A stretch of DNA of 64,000 bases, taken from assembly GCA_014728295.1 (NCBI GenBank), contig WJLW01000089.1:62001-126000 (forward strand), read 5' to 3'. The notes beneath the pieces were generated by a model. It searched no databases. It was not told the origin of the DNA and saw nothing but the letters and a program-made list of their open reading frames with translations. The translations under genes were made by a program, and so were the position numbers. Below are positions 8,668 through 18,055 of this stretch, piece by piece (within the stretch, counting starts at the first letter, position 1; each line of letters begins with the position of its first letter). This DNA is from Chitinivibrionales bacterium (lineage in GTDB: Bacteria > Fibrobacterota > Chitinivibrionia > Chitinivibrionales > WJKA01).

Positions 8668-9277
8668 GCGCCATCGCCTGCAGGAATATCTCGAAAGCAG
8701 CATCCTGCGCAGCACCATTGGCGAACGACTGGCTGAGGGTGCAACCATCATCTATCCGACCGAAACAATATACGGCATAGGTGGTCGAGGTAATAGTGAG
8801 GGAGTAAAATCCAGAATTCTTGCTGCTAAAAAGCGTCCACTCGCTCAGCCAATGATTCTGATAGCCGGCTCACGGCATGTATTCGATGCGCTGCAGTTGG
8901 CTGTTCCCCAACCTGCAACCAGGCTGGCGGATGCATTCTGGCCCGGATATCTAACCTTGGTTGTGCCGGGCAGAGCAGAGAAGCAATTCATCGGCATACG
9001 CGTCTCGCCACATCGCTTTCTGCGCACCCTGGCGCAATCATGCTCCTTTCCTCTCTTCTCCACCAGTGCCAATATCAGCGGCGATGCCTATGTCAATGAT
9101 CCCGACGCAATTTACACACAATTTCGCAACAGAGTCGATTATATGATTGATGCGGGTCCATTGCCGGCCAGCAAGCCATCTACCGTAGTAAAAATTAATC
9201 GTGATAACGGCGTTGAAATTCTCAGAGAAGGAGAAATTGCAGGGGAGGATATCAAACGAGTGGTAGCCGGTGAGTGA
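8651..9277 (+). CDS. tsaC: L-threonylcarbamoyladenylate synthase (Sua5/YrdC/YwlC)
   Basis: A protein of about 208 residues of the YrdC family, which makes threonylcarbamoyl-AMP for the t6A modification of ANN-decoding tRNAs. Motifs seen are IIYPTETIYGIG, the KKRPLAQPMI nucleotide/bicarbonate site, and SANISGD. The start is ambiguous (GTG 8651, ATG 8654 or ATG 8657). All three overlap the end of purE by 11-17 bases, which suggests translational coupling. There is no Sua5-specific C-terminal domain. It converges with the next gene, leaving one base between the stops. Confidence 0.9.
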   Translation: MMMPTERHRLQEYLESSILRSTIGERLAEGATIIYPTETIYGIGGRGNSEGVKSRILAAKKRPLAQPMILIAGSRHVFDALQLAVPQPATRLADAFWPGYLTLVVPGRAEKQFIGIRVSPHRFLRTLAQSCSFPLFSTSANISGDAYVNDPDAIYTQFRNRVDYMIDAGPLPASKPSTVVKINRDNGVEILREGEIAGEDIKRVVAGE

Positions 9278-9278
9278 T

Positions 9279-11162
9279 TCAGCGTGCCAGGCTGCTACCG
9301 GTAGTCGCCTCAAAAACCACATTAGTAATAAATTTCAGCGTCGCTTCCGTCTGGCTGTCTTTAGATCCTTTTTCTTCGGCAAGCGGACTCTTCTCTTGAT
9401 ATCCCTCGGTGTAGCAAATGGCAAGTCTGCCTCTGATTGAGTAACCGAATACGCCTTTCTGCCCATACGGCAAATCTTCATTGCGTACCGAGCCAAAACT
9501 GGGCGGCTGATCGATGTTAAAGTATGACGAAAATATGCTGTGTTTGCCTTCGGGAAGCCGCCTGAGTTTGCTGACATATAGCGGGTAGGTCACTTTGCAC
9601 AGGTCGGCCTCTACCTGATAAATGTAATACCCGCTTTCGACTTCATTGCCAAAATTATCCACCGAGTACCATTTGTAGCCCTTGTTTTTCTGCAGGTAGG
9701 GCCGCGGTTCAAGGTCTTTGAGCGTGTCGGTGAATACCGGTGTGCCAATTTTGTTAAGAATGGTAATAATCACATCGGTATAATTGGGGATAACCATCGG
9801 AAAAAAAGTCCACGGATGGAAAATATTGGGATTTGGCTCACGAAAATCGTACGTTGAAATTTCCCTGTCATCCGCTTTGAGCTCTGCAAGCGTTTGTTCT
9901 CCGATAGGATCGGCGATCTCCTCCTGGATCATATCTTTGATGAATCCACGCACGCTGTTGCATGTGTTAAGACCGCTTGAGTTCATGAAATAGATAAAAC
10001 CTTTGTTGTTGAGATAGGTGCGCAAAAAATGCATGTTTTCCGGAAGTATAGTACCAATCACACCCCGCGGTTCACAAAACAGTATTTTGAGGCGCATGAT
10101 TTCTGAAACGCGCAGCAAATTGTAGATGCCCCGCAATTCAACTCCTGTCGGCTTTTTTGTTTCCCAGATTGCCCGAAATGATTTCTGTGCTTCGGTCAGG
10201 TATTGTTTCTGCCATTCATCAAGGGTGGTAAATTTTTCAATTTCGGTAATCCAGTCATCCTGAGAGAGATCAAGCCGGGCATTTTGAAACCCGATGCGCA
10301 CATAATCAGTCATGATCTTGCGTACCCGACGCCTAAACGGCTCGTATTCCTGCTCTGACAGGAGTGGCAAGGCATCGGCCAAAATTTTGAGCGCACTTAT
10401 CTCTGGTTCAAGACGTGATACCTCCTTGGTTTCGGAAATGGCGCGCTTTTTGGAAATATCCACCCAGTAATTAAAGCTTTTGTAAATTCCTAAAAATGAA
10501 ATAGAGCGGCTGCTCAGGTTGGCCTTAACTTTCGTATTGGTCGAAATGTAGTCGGCGATTTTTTCTAATTCACCATGCGTCCACTGCTCGCCGCCTTCAC
10601 CGCTTCCCTCGGAATCGCCGCCGCCGGGCAAATCGAGAAACGTCAACGAAACAAAACCTGTTGCCCTGCGCCCCGTGCCCACGATGGAGCCTTTACTGTC
10701 TTTTAAATCTGTCAAGCCAATATCCCAGCCCCCTAAATTGGCGGTCAAACCGGAAAAAGTAACCTGGGATGAGGTGACTATATTGGCAATATTGTCATCC
10801 ATACCGGGTGTAGTCATTGGTGATAGGTTTATGGCGCCCATGTCTCCCGACAAGTTACGAAACATAGTTGCATCAAAACCGGGATCCAGTGATGGGCGCG
10901 CTTCAATCGACGTTACTTTGAAATTGACGTCTATTTTCGGGGGCGCCTGAATATCGGCTTGAGGTGGTGGCGGTGGCGGCGGTGGCGGCGGAGGAGGAGC
11001 GACGGCCTTATATATTTCTACTACTTTGTCAGTGATAACCTTGTCGAGACCGGTCGCTCGCAGAAATATAAACGCCAGCGCAATGAGGCCGATTGAAAAC
11101 AACAGCGACAATTGCGTGATTTTGCGCTGTTTCTTTCTTTTTTCGGTAATTGCTAGCGGCAT
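9279..11162 (-). CDS. TonB-like anchored, proline-rich protein with DUF4159-type C-terminus
   Basis: The 627-residue protein has a basic N-terminus, one membrane helix (about residues 17-36) and an uninterrupted run of 12 prolines (about 53-64), as in TonB or energy-transducing proteins. A large periplasmic part follows. The C-terminal third resembles DUF4159 (ENMHFLRTYLNNKGFIYFM, later RGRLAICYTEGY and a closing helix), a family that looks like an inactive hydrolase or glutamine-amidotransferase-like fold. The middle region is not recognised and includes a Gly/Ser/Glu-rich linker. TonB's own C-terminal domain is absent, so it is not a standard TonB. No clear ribosome site precedes ATG 11162. 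The upstream region is shared with a divergent HD-GYP gene. Confidence 0.75.
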   Translation of the reverse strand: MPLAITEKRKKQRKITQLSLLFSIGLIALAFIFLRATGLDKVITDKVVEIYKAVAPPPPPPPPPPPPQADIQAPPKIDVNFKVTSIEARPSLDPGFDATMFRNLSGDMGAINLSPMTTPGMDDNIANIVTSSQVTFSGLTANLGGWDIGLTDLKDSKGSIVGTGRRATGFVSLTFLDLPGGGDSEGSGEGGEQWTHGELEKIADYISTNTKVKANLSSRSISFLGIYKSFNYWVDISKKRAISETKEVSRLEPEISALKILADALPLLSEQEYEPFRRRVRKIMTDYVRIGFQNARLDLSQDDWITEIEKFTTLDEWQKQYLTEAQKSFRAIWETKKPTGVELRGIYNLLRVSEIMRLKILFCEPRGVIGTILPENMHFLRTYLNNKGFIYFMNSSGLNTCNSVRGFIKDMIQEEIADPIGEQTLAELKADDREISTYDFREPNPNIFHPWTFFPMVIPNYTDVIITILNKIGTPVFTDTLKDLEPRPYLQKNKGYKWYSVDNFGNEVESGYYIYQVEADLCKVTYPLYVSKLRRLPEGKHSIFSSYFNIDQPPSFGSVRNEDLPYGQKGVFGYSIRGRLAICYTEGYQEKSPLAEEKGSKDSQTEATLKFITNVVFEATTGSSLAR

Positions 11163-11337
11163 ACTCGAACCGGGCGGAAAGGCAGCTTTATGCTGTGGTC
11201 ACCTGAAAAATTAATTGATTATGAGGCAAGTGCGTCCAGTACATTAGACACACAAAGAAGCAAAAACATCCCGCAAAACCGTTAGAAAAAATAACCACAA
11301 ACGAGATCAATGTCAACGTGAGCGTTACTCAGGGTAC

Positions 11338-11366
11338 TTGACCTGCATTTGATTTGCATATATAAT
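11338..11366 (+). promoter_or_regulatory. Sigma-70 type promoter for the HD-GYP gene
   Basis: TTGACC (11338-11343) is followed after exactly 17 bases by a perfect TATAAT (11361-11366). The predicted transcript would start near 11373, about 45 bases before ATG 11419. This is one of the two best promoter matches I found in the window. Confidence 0.75.
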
Positions 11367-11418
11367 GGGTAATACGTTTAAATGATTCTGTTATTGCTAT
11401 TCCGCTTATCAGGCAGCT

Positions 11419-12636
11419 ATGGATTCAGAGGCTCGCAAAATAGATATTGCCGAACTTGAAGTTGGCATGCATCTTGAGGATGTATTTAACGACAAGGGAG
11501 TCTGCCTTTATGCTGCCAATACGCTGATATCCAATCCCGATCAGATTGAAAAGCTCAAACGACAAAAGGTCAGTTCGGTCTATATCAATATTTACAAAGG
11601 CAGGGACACCACATCGCCTCCTCCCGCCCCGGGTACCAGAACTGTTGCAAATTCCCGTGCAGAGCGGGTCGAGCTCGATTATTACAAAGAGCTTCCCCAG
11701 GCGCGGGCCGTGCGCAGGGATGCTCTGGTTGCCGCCAAAGAGGTGATGGATACTATCCGCAAAGGTAGATCTTTCTCGGTCGAATCCATCGAAAAAAGTG
11801 CTGAGGATATTGTCGACAGCATTTTGCGAAATCCTGATGCGCTGATCAGTTTATGCCAGATTAAAGGTCATGACGAATATACCTATACTCATTCAGTAAA
11901 CGTCGGTATTTTAGTCACCTCACTGGCCGCCAGTATGGATTATAGAGAAGAGCAATTGCTACATACCGGAATTGGAGGGTTGTTGCACGATGTCGGCAAA
12001 ATGCGGGTACCCGATTCAATACTTAATAAGCCCGGAAGATATGCCGATTGGGAATTTGGTATCATGAAAAAGCATCCTGCACACGGGATCGATATTATCA
12101 AGGGCAAAAAGGCAATCTCAGAAGATGCCCGAAAAGTGGTTCTGCAGCATCATGAACGTTGCGACGGATCGGGGTATCCCTTTAGCCTGACCGCGGAGAA
12201 CATCAGTGAAATTGGTTTGATTGCAGCGGTGGCCGATGTCTACGATGCGTTGACCTCCGACCGGGTATATCGCGCCGCCTGGACGCCGCAGAAGGCGCTG
12301 GCGCTGATTTTTCAGGGTGCCGACAGTCAGTATTCAAAAACAATTGTGGAGCGTTTCACCCGCCATCTTGGTATTTATCCCGTGGGAAGCTTTGTCAGGC
12401 TGGTGTCGCAGGAGATGGGAATCGTCGTGCGCATTGAAAAAGGTAAACTTCTTGCGCCGATCGTGCTGATTCTTTTTGATGCCGGGGGGCGGAGACTGAA
12501 AGAACCTGTTGAATACGATTTATTTAAAATGCAGCAGACAAATAATGAAAATAATCATAAAATAGAGATGTCGCTCGATCCCAGGGTGTTCAGAATTAAC
12601 GTCGGTGAATACCTGGAAGGCAAAGCCGTCACATAA
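11419..12636 (+). CDS. HD-GYP domain cyclic-di-GMP phosphodiesterase with DUF3391 N-terminus
   Basis: The 405-residue protein starts with a DUF3391-like segment (ELEVGMHLEDV), followed by a full HD-GYP domain. The metal ligands His190-Asp191 lie in LLHDVGKMRVP, further His residues in HPAHGID and LQHHERCDGSG, and the defining Gly-Tyr-Pro is at residues 252-254. HD-GYP enzymes hydrolyse c-di-GMP to pGpG or GMP; all key residues are present, so it should be active. There is no receiver or sensor domain. A small acidic protein gene follows closely and is probably co-transcribed. Confidence 0.93.
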   Translation: MDSEARKIDIAELEVGMHLEDVFNDKGVCLYAANTLISNPDQIEKLKRQKVSSVYINIYKGRDTTSPPPAPGTRTVANSRAERVELDYYKELPQARAVRRDALVAAKEVMDTIRKGRSFSVESIEKSAEDIVDSILRNPDALISLCQIKGHDEYTYTHSVNVGILVTSLAASMDYREEQLLHTGIGGLLHDVGKMRVPDSILNKPGRYADWEFGIMKKHPAHGIDIIKGKKAISEDARKVVLQHHERCDGSGYPFSLTAENISEIGLIAAVADVYDALTSDRVYRAAWTPQKALALIFQGADSQYSKTIVERFTRHLGIYPVGSFVRLVSQEMGIVVRIEKGKLLAPIVLILFDAGGRRLKEPVEYDLFKMQQTNNENNHKIEMSLDPRVFRINVGEYLEGKAVT

Positions 12637-12672
12637 TTATTTTTCAGCCCAGAAGAGAGTTCGGAGTAGTCT

Positions 12673-12921
12673 ATGCCCGGCAAACATTGCAAACTTTACG
12701 ACGAGAACCTGGTACATAATATCATGCTGTCGACCGGCATGTCGCTTTACGAATACATGAAGCAAAACAAAAAAGCGGACATTGACGACATTTGCGAATT
12801 TGTCGAGCTCAATGCCGGTTCGATAATTGAAAATACCATCGAAGATATGAACAGCTCCAGTGATTTCTCCGACAACTTCGATGATTTAAACGATATTAAC
12901 GGAGAATTGGGAGCACCCTGA
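12673..12921 (+). CDS. Small acidic protein of unknown function
   Basis: 82 residues with two or three predicted helices (SLYEYMKQNKKADIDDI) and a Ser/Asp/Asn-rich acidic tail. The start at ATG 12673 follows a GAGAG/GGAG-like stretch (12654-12665). It lies 36 bases after the HD-GYP stop, in the same direction, and could be a small partner of that enzyme. No family is recognised. Confidence 0.6.
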   Translation: MPGKHCKLYDENLVHNIMLSTGMSLYEYMKQNKKADIDDICEFVELNAGSIIENTIEDMNSSSDFSDNFDDLNDINGELGAP

Positions 12922-12996
12922 GTAGCTGGCAGCTCGCTTGCGCAGCTTGCAAGGACGGCAGCCCCTAATTATTTTAAACGCGCTTTTACCGCATAT

Positions 12997-13080
12997 GCCG
13001 AAGTGGTGGAATTGGTAGACGCGCTGGACTCAAAATCCAGTGGGGGCAACCCCGTGCGAGTTCGATTCTCGCCTTCGGCA
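12997..13080 (+). tRNA. tRNA-Leu (anticodon CAA)
   Basis: The acceptor arm GCCGAAG (12997-13003) pairs with CTTCGGC (13073-13079), and the discriminator base is A 13080. The anticodon stem CTGGA/TCCAG encloses the loop CTCAAAA, giving anticodon CAA. A long variable arm (GGGG...CCCC) and GTTCGATTC in the T-loop fit a class II tRNA. The 3' CCA is not encoded; a run of T (13081-13088) follows and may end transcription. Confidence 0.96.
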
Positions 13081-13106
13081 TTTTTTTTCGTGCTGAGTGA
13101 GAGACC

Positions 13107-13703
13107 ATGCCGAATGCTGCAACTGATGGTGCACTTTCCGCCCTGCCGATTACTGTTGGGACCTTCTCCGGTTATGCAATAAGCTCGCATACGTTTGTCG
13201 ATCCCGACGATGAATCCCGAACAAGAAGAATTCGCTCACCACTGGGCCAGGCGTTATTCGAATATCGCTATCAAGGCAGAACCGAACATCTTGCGATGCT
13301 GGCAAAAACTTTCGGAAAAGCAATTCATGAGTGCTTTGGCCTGCGAAAAGAAAAAATAGACCGGCTGTGCATGGTACCGCCACATATCGGCCGGCCAGAG
13401 TATCCGCGCATGATCGCACTATCCGGTGCAATTTGCACCGCTGCAAGCATTGCTTCTGCCCAATGTGCAATTCTCAACAAAACCGAATATCGCGCGGGAC
13501 AGGAATCCGCCGAAACATTCTATGCCGATAAAGCCAAACTATTTTCTCTTCCGTCAGAAAAATCTGTCTCACTGATAAAAAATTGCCGTTTGCTGGTAAT
13601 AGACGATTTGTTTCGCAGCGGAAGCACGTTGTCCAGGTGCTGTGCAACGTTGCAGCAAGGGCGTCCTCACTCTATCCATCTGCTTGTGGGAACCAAAATC
13701 TAA
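13107..13703 (+). CDS. ComF-like phosphoribosyltransferase
   Basis: A 198-residue protein whose C-terminal half contains LLVIDDLFRSGSTL, the PRPP-binding motif of type I phosphoribosyltransferases. The general plan (SPLGQALFEYRYQGR near the N-terminus) matches ComF/GntX proteins. The N-terminal zinc-binding cysteines of typical ComF are missing. ComF is needed for DNA uptake in competent bacteria, but orphan ComF-like proteins are widespread and no other competence gene is present here. It is the first gene after tRNA-Leu and converges with a minus-strand membrane protein. Confidence 0.75.
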   Translation: MPNAATDGALSALPITVGTFSGYAISSHTFVDPDDESRTRRIRSPLGQALFEYRYQGRTEHLAMLAKTFGKAIHECFGLRKEKIDRLCMVPPHIGRPEYPRMIALSGAICTAASIASAQCAILNKTEYRAGQESAETFYADKAKLFSLPSEKSVSLIKNCRLLVIDDLFRSGSTLSRCCATLQQGRPHSIHLLVGTKI

Positions 13704-13730
13704 ACGGGGTGCTTGCCGGGTGTGGTGTGG

Positions 13731-14108
13731 CTAGCCGGTCCATTTGAAAGCAAAAATGGTTCGGATAATATCGATGAGAATGATGATGCTGATGGTTGAT
13801 TCGCCTATCATAAGGTATTTGATGCGCCTGAGAAAGCGCTTCAGGAGCCACATGGATGAAGAGAGAAAAATCAGAATGCCGGCATAGACGCGAAAGACCC
13901 GGTCCCCTGAAAAGAACAGCAGTACCAGCACCGCAAGGTAAAACAGCGACGTGACGCCCAGAAATTTCATAAAACTGGTCAGCTCGGATACCTCTTGGTT
14001 GTTGTCAAGTAGATCAATCACGCGCTCGGGCATGGTAACCACTGCCCCTTCGGCCAGCAATGCACCGGTTGCGCAGATGGTCAGCGCAATGGAATAAGCT
14101 GCACCCAT
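13731..14108 (-). CDS. Small integral membrane protein, unknown
   Basis: Starting at ATG 14108, one base after the stop of the DUF4416 gene, this encodes 125 residues with about four membrane segments: an N-terminal segment, a Leu/Phe-rich pair (YLAVLVLLFFSGD and GILIFLSSSMWLL), and a last one rich in Ile. A TTG-started version (14147) would overlap the upstream gene. No family is recognised. The tight arrangement suggests an operon with DUF4416. Confidence 0.6.
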   Translation of the reverse strand: MGAAYSIALTICATGALLAEGAVVTMPERVIDLLDNNQEVSELTSFMKFLGVTSLFYLAVLVLLFFSGDRVFRVYAGILIFLSSSMWLLKRFLRRIKYLMIGESTISIIILIDIIRTIFAFKWTG

Positions 14109-14109
14109 G

Positions 14110-14649
14110 CTATACACCGTTAGGCTCCCTGCGATGGGACCGTTCAAGAGTGCTGCGGGCCTTTTTCAGAAAAGCAAGAAACTGCGGTTCACGGTAGTCG
14201 GGATAGGTCCATGAGAAGTAGCGATATTTATTTCTGCGATAGTGCAGCGTGACTTCGGCATGAATTCCCGTGCCCAGATAAATCCGGTGAAAGAAATCTT
14301 TGGTTGTAGCCAGTACCAGTTTGTCCAGGGTCAGGTATCCGGGGTCGAGATTGACAGTTCGCCTGCCTTGCCGCCGATAGCTTTCCTCCATCCTGTTGGT
14401 TTTCAGTTTGCACTCAGCAATGCTCTCTCTGTCGATATACGTGTCAAAAAGTAGATACTTTTTTAAAAGGCCGGTTCCCATCTCCTGGGTATAGTAGTCG
14501 GAAAAATGAAATGAAATGGGGCCATGCTCAAATTGCGCGCGACCATAAGCCTGTATCAATGCATCATTGACCGAAGCTATATCCGCAGTAGCGGTGTACA
14601 ACACCGCCATAAAGAGCTGTCCGGGAGAAGGCCGCTTAGTTTGCCCCAT
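14110..14649 (-). CDS. DUF4416 family protein
   Basis: The start at ATG 14649 (MGQTKRPSPGQLFMAVLYTA) was chosen because it matches the usual beginning of DUF4416 proteins and GGAGGG lies about 8 bases upstream; a further in-frame ATG at 14700 adds 17 non-conserved residues. The 179-residue protein carries the family core RTVNLDPGYLTLDKLVLAT and IYLGTGIHAEVTL. The function of DUF4416 is unknown. It precedes a small membrane protein gene on the minus strand. Confidence 0.85.
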   Translation of the reverse strand: MGQTKRPSPGQLFMAVLYTATADIASVNDALIQAYGRAQFEHGPISFHFSDYYTQEMGTGLLKKYLLFDTYIDRESIAECKLKTNRMEESYRRQGRRTVNLDPGYLTLDKLVLATTKDFFHRIYLGTGIHAEVTLHYRRNKYRYFSWTYPDYREPQFLAFLKKARSTLERSHRREPNGV

Positions 14650-14874
14650 GCAGGCGCCCTCCGGAATGTAACGCATGCAAAGGTCTGCTTTCACATGCAT
14701 TGATTGTGATGGTGAGTAATCGAAGAACCAGTTGATTCATATTTTACAAATATACAAAGTGTATCCGTTCGTATCGATAAAAAGAAGAATTCAACGGGGT
14801 CAATTATGTATTTTATCACCCTTGAATCAATCTGCATCTCTTTTAATGAGGCGCATTTTTCAGCCAAATATCAG

Positions 14875-14900
14875 CTCACCTCGCTCTGCGGCGGGGTGAG
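14875..14900 (+). promoter_or_regulatory. Stem-loop in the rnf leader
   Basis: CTCACCTCGC (14875-14884) pairs with GCGGGGTGAG (14891-14900), a 10-bp stem with one G-T pair and a 6-base loop. No T-run follows, so it is not a plain terminator. It lies 42 bases before the rnfC start and could affect translation or stability of the rnf transcript. Confidence 0.4.
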
Positions 14901-14942
14901 TAGTAGTGCTCAGATAACCGCTTAATTTTGCTAGGAGTTTCC

Positions 14943-16286
14943 TTGTTCGGGAAATTTAGTTTTGCCGGAGGGGTACATCCGCCCCACAATAAGGCTTACA
15001 CCGAATCATCCGAGATAGCAACGCTTCCGCCGCCGGAAAAATTAATCATTCCGCTTTCGCAGCATATCGGCGCACCGGCTAAAGTTGCCGTAAAGCGCAA
15101 CGACGAAGTAAAGGTAGGCCAGATGATCGGCGAAGCCGGCGGATTTGTTTCGGCTCCGGTGCATGCTTCGGTCTCGGGCAAGGTGCTTTCGGTAGGTAAT
15201 TTTCATCATCCACTGGGTGGCATGGTTACCTCGGTCGAAATTGAGAATGACGGCAAAGATGAACCGGTAACATTTGCCACACTGGACAAACCCTGGAATG
15301 AAGCCGCCCCCGGTGAGCTCATTCAACTCGTCCAGAAGGCCGGTGTTGTGGGGATGGGTGGAGCATCGTTTCCCACGCATGTGAAGTTGCAGCCGCCGAG
15401 TGAAAAAAATATCGATACGCTGATTATCAACGGCGCCGAATGTGAACCGTATCTGACGGCGGACCATCGGTTACTGCTTGAGCTTACCCAAAAAGTGCTT
15501 GACGGTATTCTCATTATCAAAAAAATCCTCAATGCGCAACGCGTAGTCATCGGAATCGAAGATAATAAACCCGACGCGATCGCCGCCGTTGAAGAAGAGA
15601 TTGGATCGGGGGCCTATGGCGCCATCGAACTGGCCAGGCTGGCAACCAAATATCCCCAGGGCGGTGAGAAGCAACTGATTGAAGCGGTCGCCAAACGTCA
15701 GGTTCCCGCGGGCGGATTGCCTATGGATTGCGGGTGCGTGGTACAAAATGTCGGTACTGCTTATGCCGTCCGTGACGCGGTAATTGCCGGGCGTCCACTG
15801 TACGAGCGTGTACTTACCGTTACGGGGCCTGCCGTGCGCAAGCCTGCCAATCTGCTGGTTCGCATAGGAACCCCCATCAGCTACATCCTTGATTTTTGCG
15901 AAATAGATATGCTTGCCGCACGGAAGGTGATCATGGGCGGGCCGATGATGGGTATTGCACAATCGGATCTGGATGCTCCGGTAATTAAATCGACTTCCGG
16001 GCTGCTTGGTCTGGATACGGTAGAGGCTGCAATTCGGGCATATCCCTGCATCTCCTGTGGCAATTGTGTCAAGGCATGCCCGGTGAACCTCGTGCCCGCG
16101 ACTCTGGCAAAATATATCGCAAAGAACAATATCGACGCGGCCGAAGAGTGGAACGTACTTGACTGTATGGAATGCGGTTCCTGCTCCTTTGTCTGCCCTT
16201 CCAAGATAAATCTTGTTCATTTTATAAAGCTGGGTAAATTTCACGTTTTAGCAGCCAGAAAAAAAAAGGCTGCTTCCACGAAGTAA
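14943..16286 (+). CDS. rnfC: Rnf electron transport complex subunit C
   Basis: The start is placed at TTG 14943 because AGGAG (14933-14937) precedes it by 5 bases and the resulting N-terminus (FGKFSFAGGVHPPHNK) matches RnfC; an earlier in-frame TTG at 14928 would lie upstream of that site. The 447-residue protein has the RnfC barrel/NADH-FMN region (GVVGMGGASFPTHVKL; INGAECEPYLTADHR). It ends with two 4Fe-4S motifs (CISCGNCVKACP and CMECGSCSFVCP). RnfC is the peripheral subunit that exchanges electrons with NADH. First gene of rnfCDGEAB. Confidence 0.95.
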   Translation: MFGKFSFAGGVHPPHNKAYTESSEIATLPPPEKLIIPLSQHIGAPAKVAVKRNDEVKVGQMIGEAGGFVSAPVHASVSGKVLSVGNFHHPLGGMVTSVEIENDGKDEPVTFATLDKPWNEAAPGELIQLVQKAGVVGMGGASFPTHVKLQPPSEKNIDTLIINGAECEPYLTADHRLLLELTQKVLDGILIIKKILNAQRVVIGIEDNKPDAIAAVEEEIGSGAYGAIELARLATKYPQGGEKQLIEAVAKRQVPAGGLPMDCGCVVQNVGTAYAVRDAVIAGRPLYERVLTVTGPAVRKPANLLVRIGTPISYILDFCEIDMLAARKVIMGGPMMGIAQSDLDAPVIKSTSGLLGLDTVEAAIRAYPCISCGNCVKACPVNLVPATLAKYIAKNNIDAAEEWNVLDCMECGSCSFVCPSKINLVHFIKLGKFHVLAARKKKAASTK

Positions 16287-16300
16287 GGATGTAATCTGTT

Positions 16301-17404
16301 ATGCCCCAAGATGATCAGGGCCAACTGCTTGCGCTTTCGAGTTCGCCGCATATTCGCTATCCCGACAATGTTTCCACTGTCATGCTGTCGGTGGTGATCG
16401 CACTGATTCCTGCCCTGCTGGCTTCTATCATTTTTTTCGGAATCAAAGCGCTGATCCTGACCCTTACCTGTATCATCTTTTGTCTGCTGACGGAATGGTT
16501 GATTGCTACCTACCTTTTCAAACAACGGGGAACCCTTAACGATTTCAGTGCACTGGTGACCGCCTTGCTGCTGGCATTTAATCTGCCGCCCGATCTCCCG
16601 CCCTGGATGGCCGCGCTGGGATCGGTGTTTGCCATTGGCGTTGTCAAGTGGGCATTTGGCGGGTTGGGGAATAATTTCGTCAACCCTGCACTTGCCGGGC
16701 GCGCTTTTCTAATGGCATCTTACGCGGCTCCTATGACGCGGTTTAGCATTCCGGGGAATTGGCAAAGCAGAGGCTGGACGATAAGCGGCTTGCCCCAGCA
16801 AGTGCTTGGATCACTTTCCGATAAGCTCGACGGGATCAGCGGAGCAACACCGCTCCCGGCATTTGTTCGTATTATAGATGCGCTTAAAAATGAACAGCTT
16901 CGAGAGGAGCTCAACATTTCGATCCTTGACTTTCAGGAGGCACTGCCGGACCTGTTCATCGGTAACATTGGCGGGTGTATTGGCGAAACGTCTGCCTTGG
17001 CGCTTTTGATCGGCGCCGTTTACCTGCTTTACAAACGGATTATCGGTTTCAAAATACCCGGTTCATACATCGGTACCGTCTTTGTGCTTTCGTGGCTTTT
17101 CAACGGAACCGGATCGCTGTTGACAACCGAAGCGTTCCTGGTACCCGTTTATCAAATTCTGGCCGGCGGATTGATGCTGGGCGCCTTGTACATGGCAACC
17201 GATATGGTGACCTCGCCAATAACTCCGTGGGGACAGATCTACTTTGGCGTGGGGTGCGGCGTCTTGACTTTTGTGATTCGCCAATTCGGTGGATATCCCG
17301 AAGGCGTCTCGTACTCTATTCTGTTGATGAATCTGGTCGCACCTCTGATAGATCGCTACACGCGGCCCAGACTGTACGGAAAGGCAGGTCTCAAACGTGG
17401 GTGA
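16301..17404 (+). CDS. rnfD: Rnf electron transport complex subunit D
   Basis: A 367-residue membrane protein with about ten hydrophobic segments. The motif GISGATPLPAF contains the S/T-GAT sequence where FMN is covalently bound through Thr in RnfD and NqrB. Other conserved runs are FVNPALAGRAFL and ATDMVTSPITPWG. It overlaps rnfG by 8 bases. Confidence 0.95.
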   Translation: MPQDDQGQLLALSSSPHIRYPDNVSTVMLSVVIALIPALLASIIFFGIKALILTLTCIIFCLLTEWLIATYLFKQRGTLNDFSALVTALLLAFNLPPDLPPWMAALGSVFAIGVVKWAFGGLGNNFVNPALAGRAFLMASYAAPMTRFSIPGNWQSRGWTISGLPQQVLGSLSDKLDGISGATPLPAFVRIIDALKNEQLREELNISILDFQEALPDLFIGNIGGCIGETSALALLIGAVYLLYKRIIGFKIPGSYIGTVFVLSWLFNGTGSLLTTEAFLVPVYQILAGGLMLGALYMATDMVTSPITPWGQIYFGVGCGVLTFVIRQFGGYPEGVSYSILLMNLVAPLIDRYTRPRLYGKAGLKRG

Positions 17405-18053
17405 TGTTTTCAAGCTTGCAGCAGTTCTCACTGTCGTGGCGCTCTGCTCTGGTCTGGCGGTATCCTTCACCAATAGTCAGACGCGTGAGGAGATTGCACT
17501 GCGCGAACAGGAAAAGCAAACCACGGCGCTTGAGCAGGTATTTCCCGAAGGCGTAGAGATTGATGTCAAATCGGGTGAAAAGCCGTTACCTGCAACCTAC
17601 TGGATGGCCCGAAAGAACGCAAATACCGTTGGCTACGCGTTTGAAAGCAGTGCCAAGGGCTATGCAGCTCCTATCAACCTTATGGTTGCGGTCGATCCGC
17701 AGGGTGAAATCCTGGGACTTGCGATCATTGATCAGAAAGAGACGCCCGGTCTGGGAACCCGGGTAGAAGAGACGATTTCCGACAAATACGTATGGGCGCC
17801 CTGGAAAGAATCTACCGCCGATCCGACGCCCTGGTTTACGCGGCAGTTCAAGGGCATCGACGTAAACGAGTCGATTGACATAGAAAAATCGGCCGAATAT
17901 CATACGCTAAGCAGTGATCGCAAAAAGCAACTGCGCGAAAAAAATGCAATCACCGCCATTACCGGTGCAACGATTTCGACACGGGCCGTGATCAACGGTG
18001 TCGGACAATCGGTACCGGCCTATCTCAGAGAACTTACTTCTGGCCGGGAATAA
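17397..18053 (+). CDS. rnfG: Rnf electron transport complex subunit G
   Basis: A 218-residue protein with an N-terminal membrane anchor (about residues 5-25) and a periplasmic FMN-binding domain. The flavinylation motif TGATIST lies near the C-terminus (AITGATISTRAVINGV); the Thr would carry FMN through a phosphoester bond. Translation starts at GTG 17397 inside the end of rnfD, so the two are probably coupled. Confidence 0.94.
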   Translation: MGDVFKLAAVLTVVALCSGLAVSFTNSQTREEIALREQEKQTTALEQVFPEGVEIDVKSGEKPLPATYWMARKNANTVGYAFESSAKGYAAPINLMVAVDPQGEILGLAIIDQKETPGLGTRVEETISDKYVWAPWKESTADPTPWFTRQFKGIDVNESIDIEKSAEYHTLSSDRKKQLREKNAITAITGATISTRAVINGVGQSVPAYLRELTSGRE

Positions 18054-18055
18054 CC

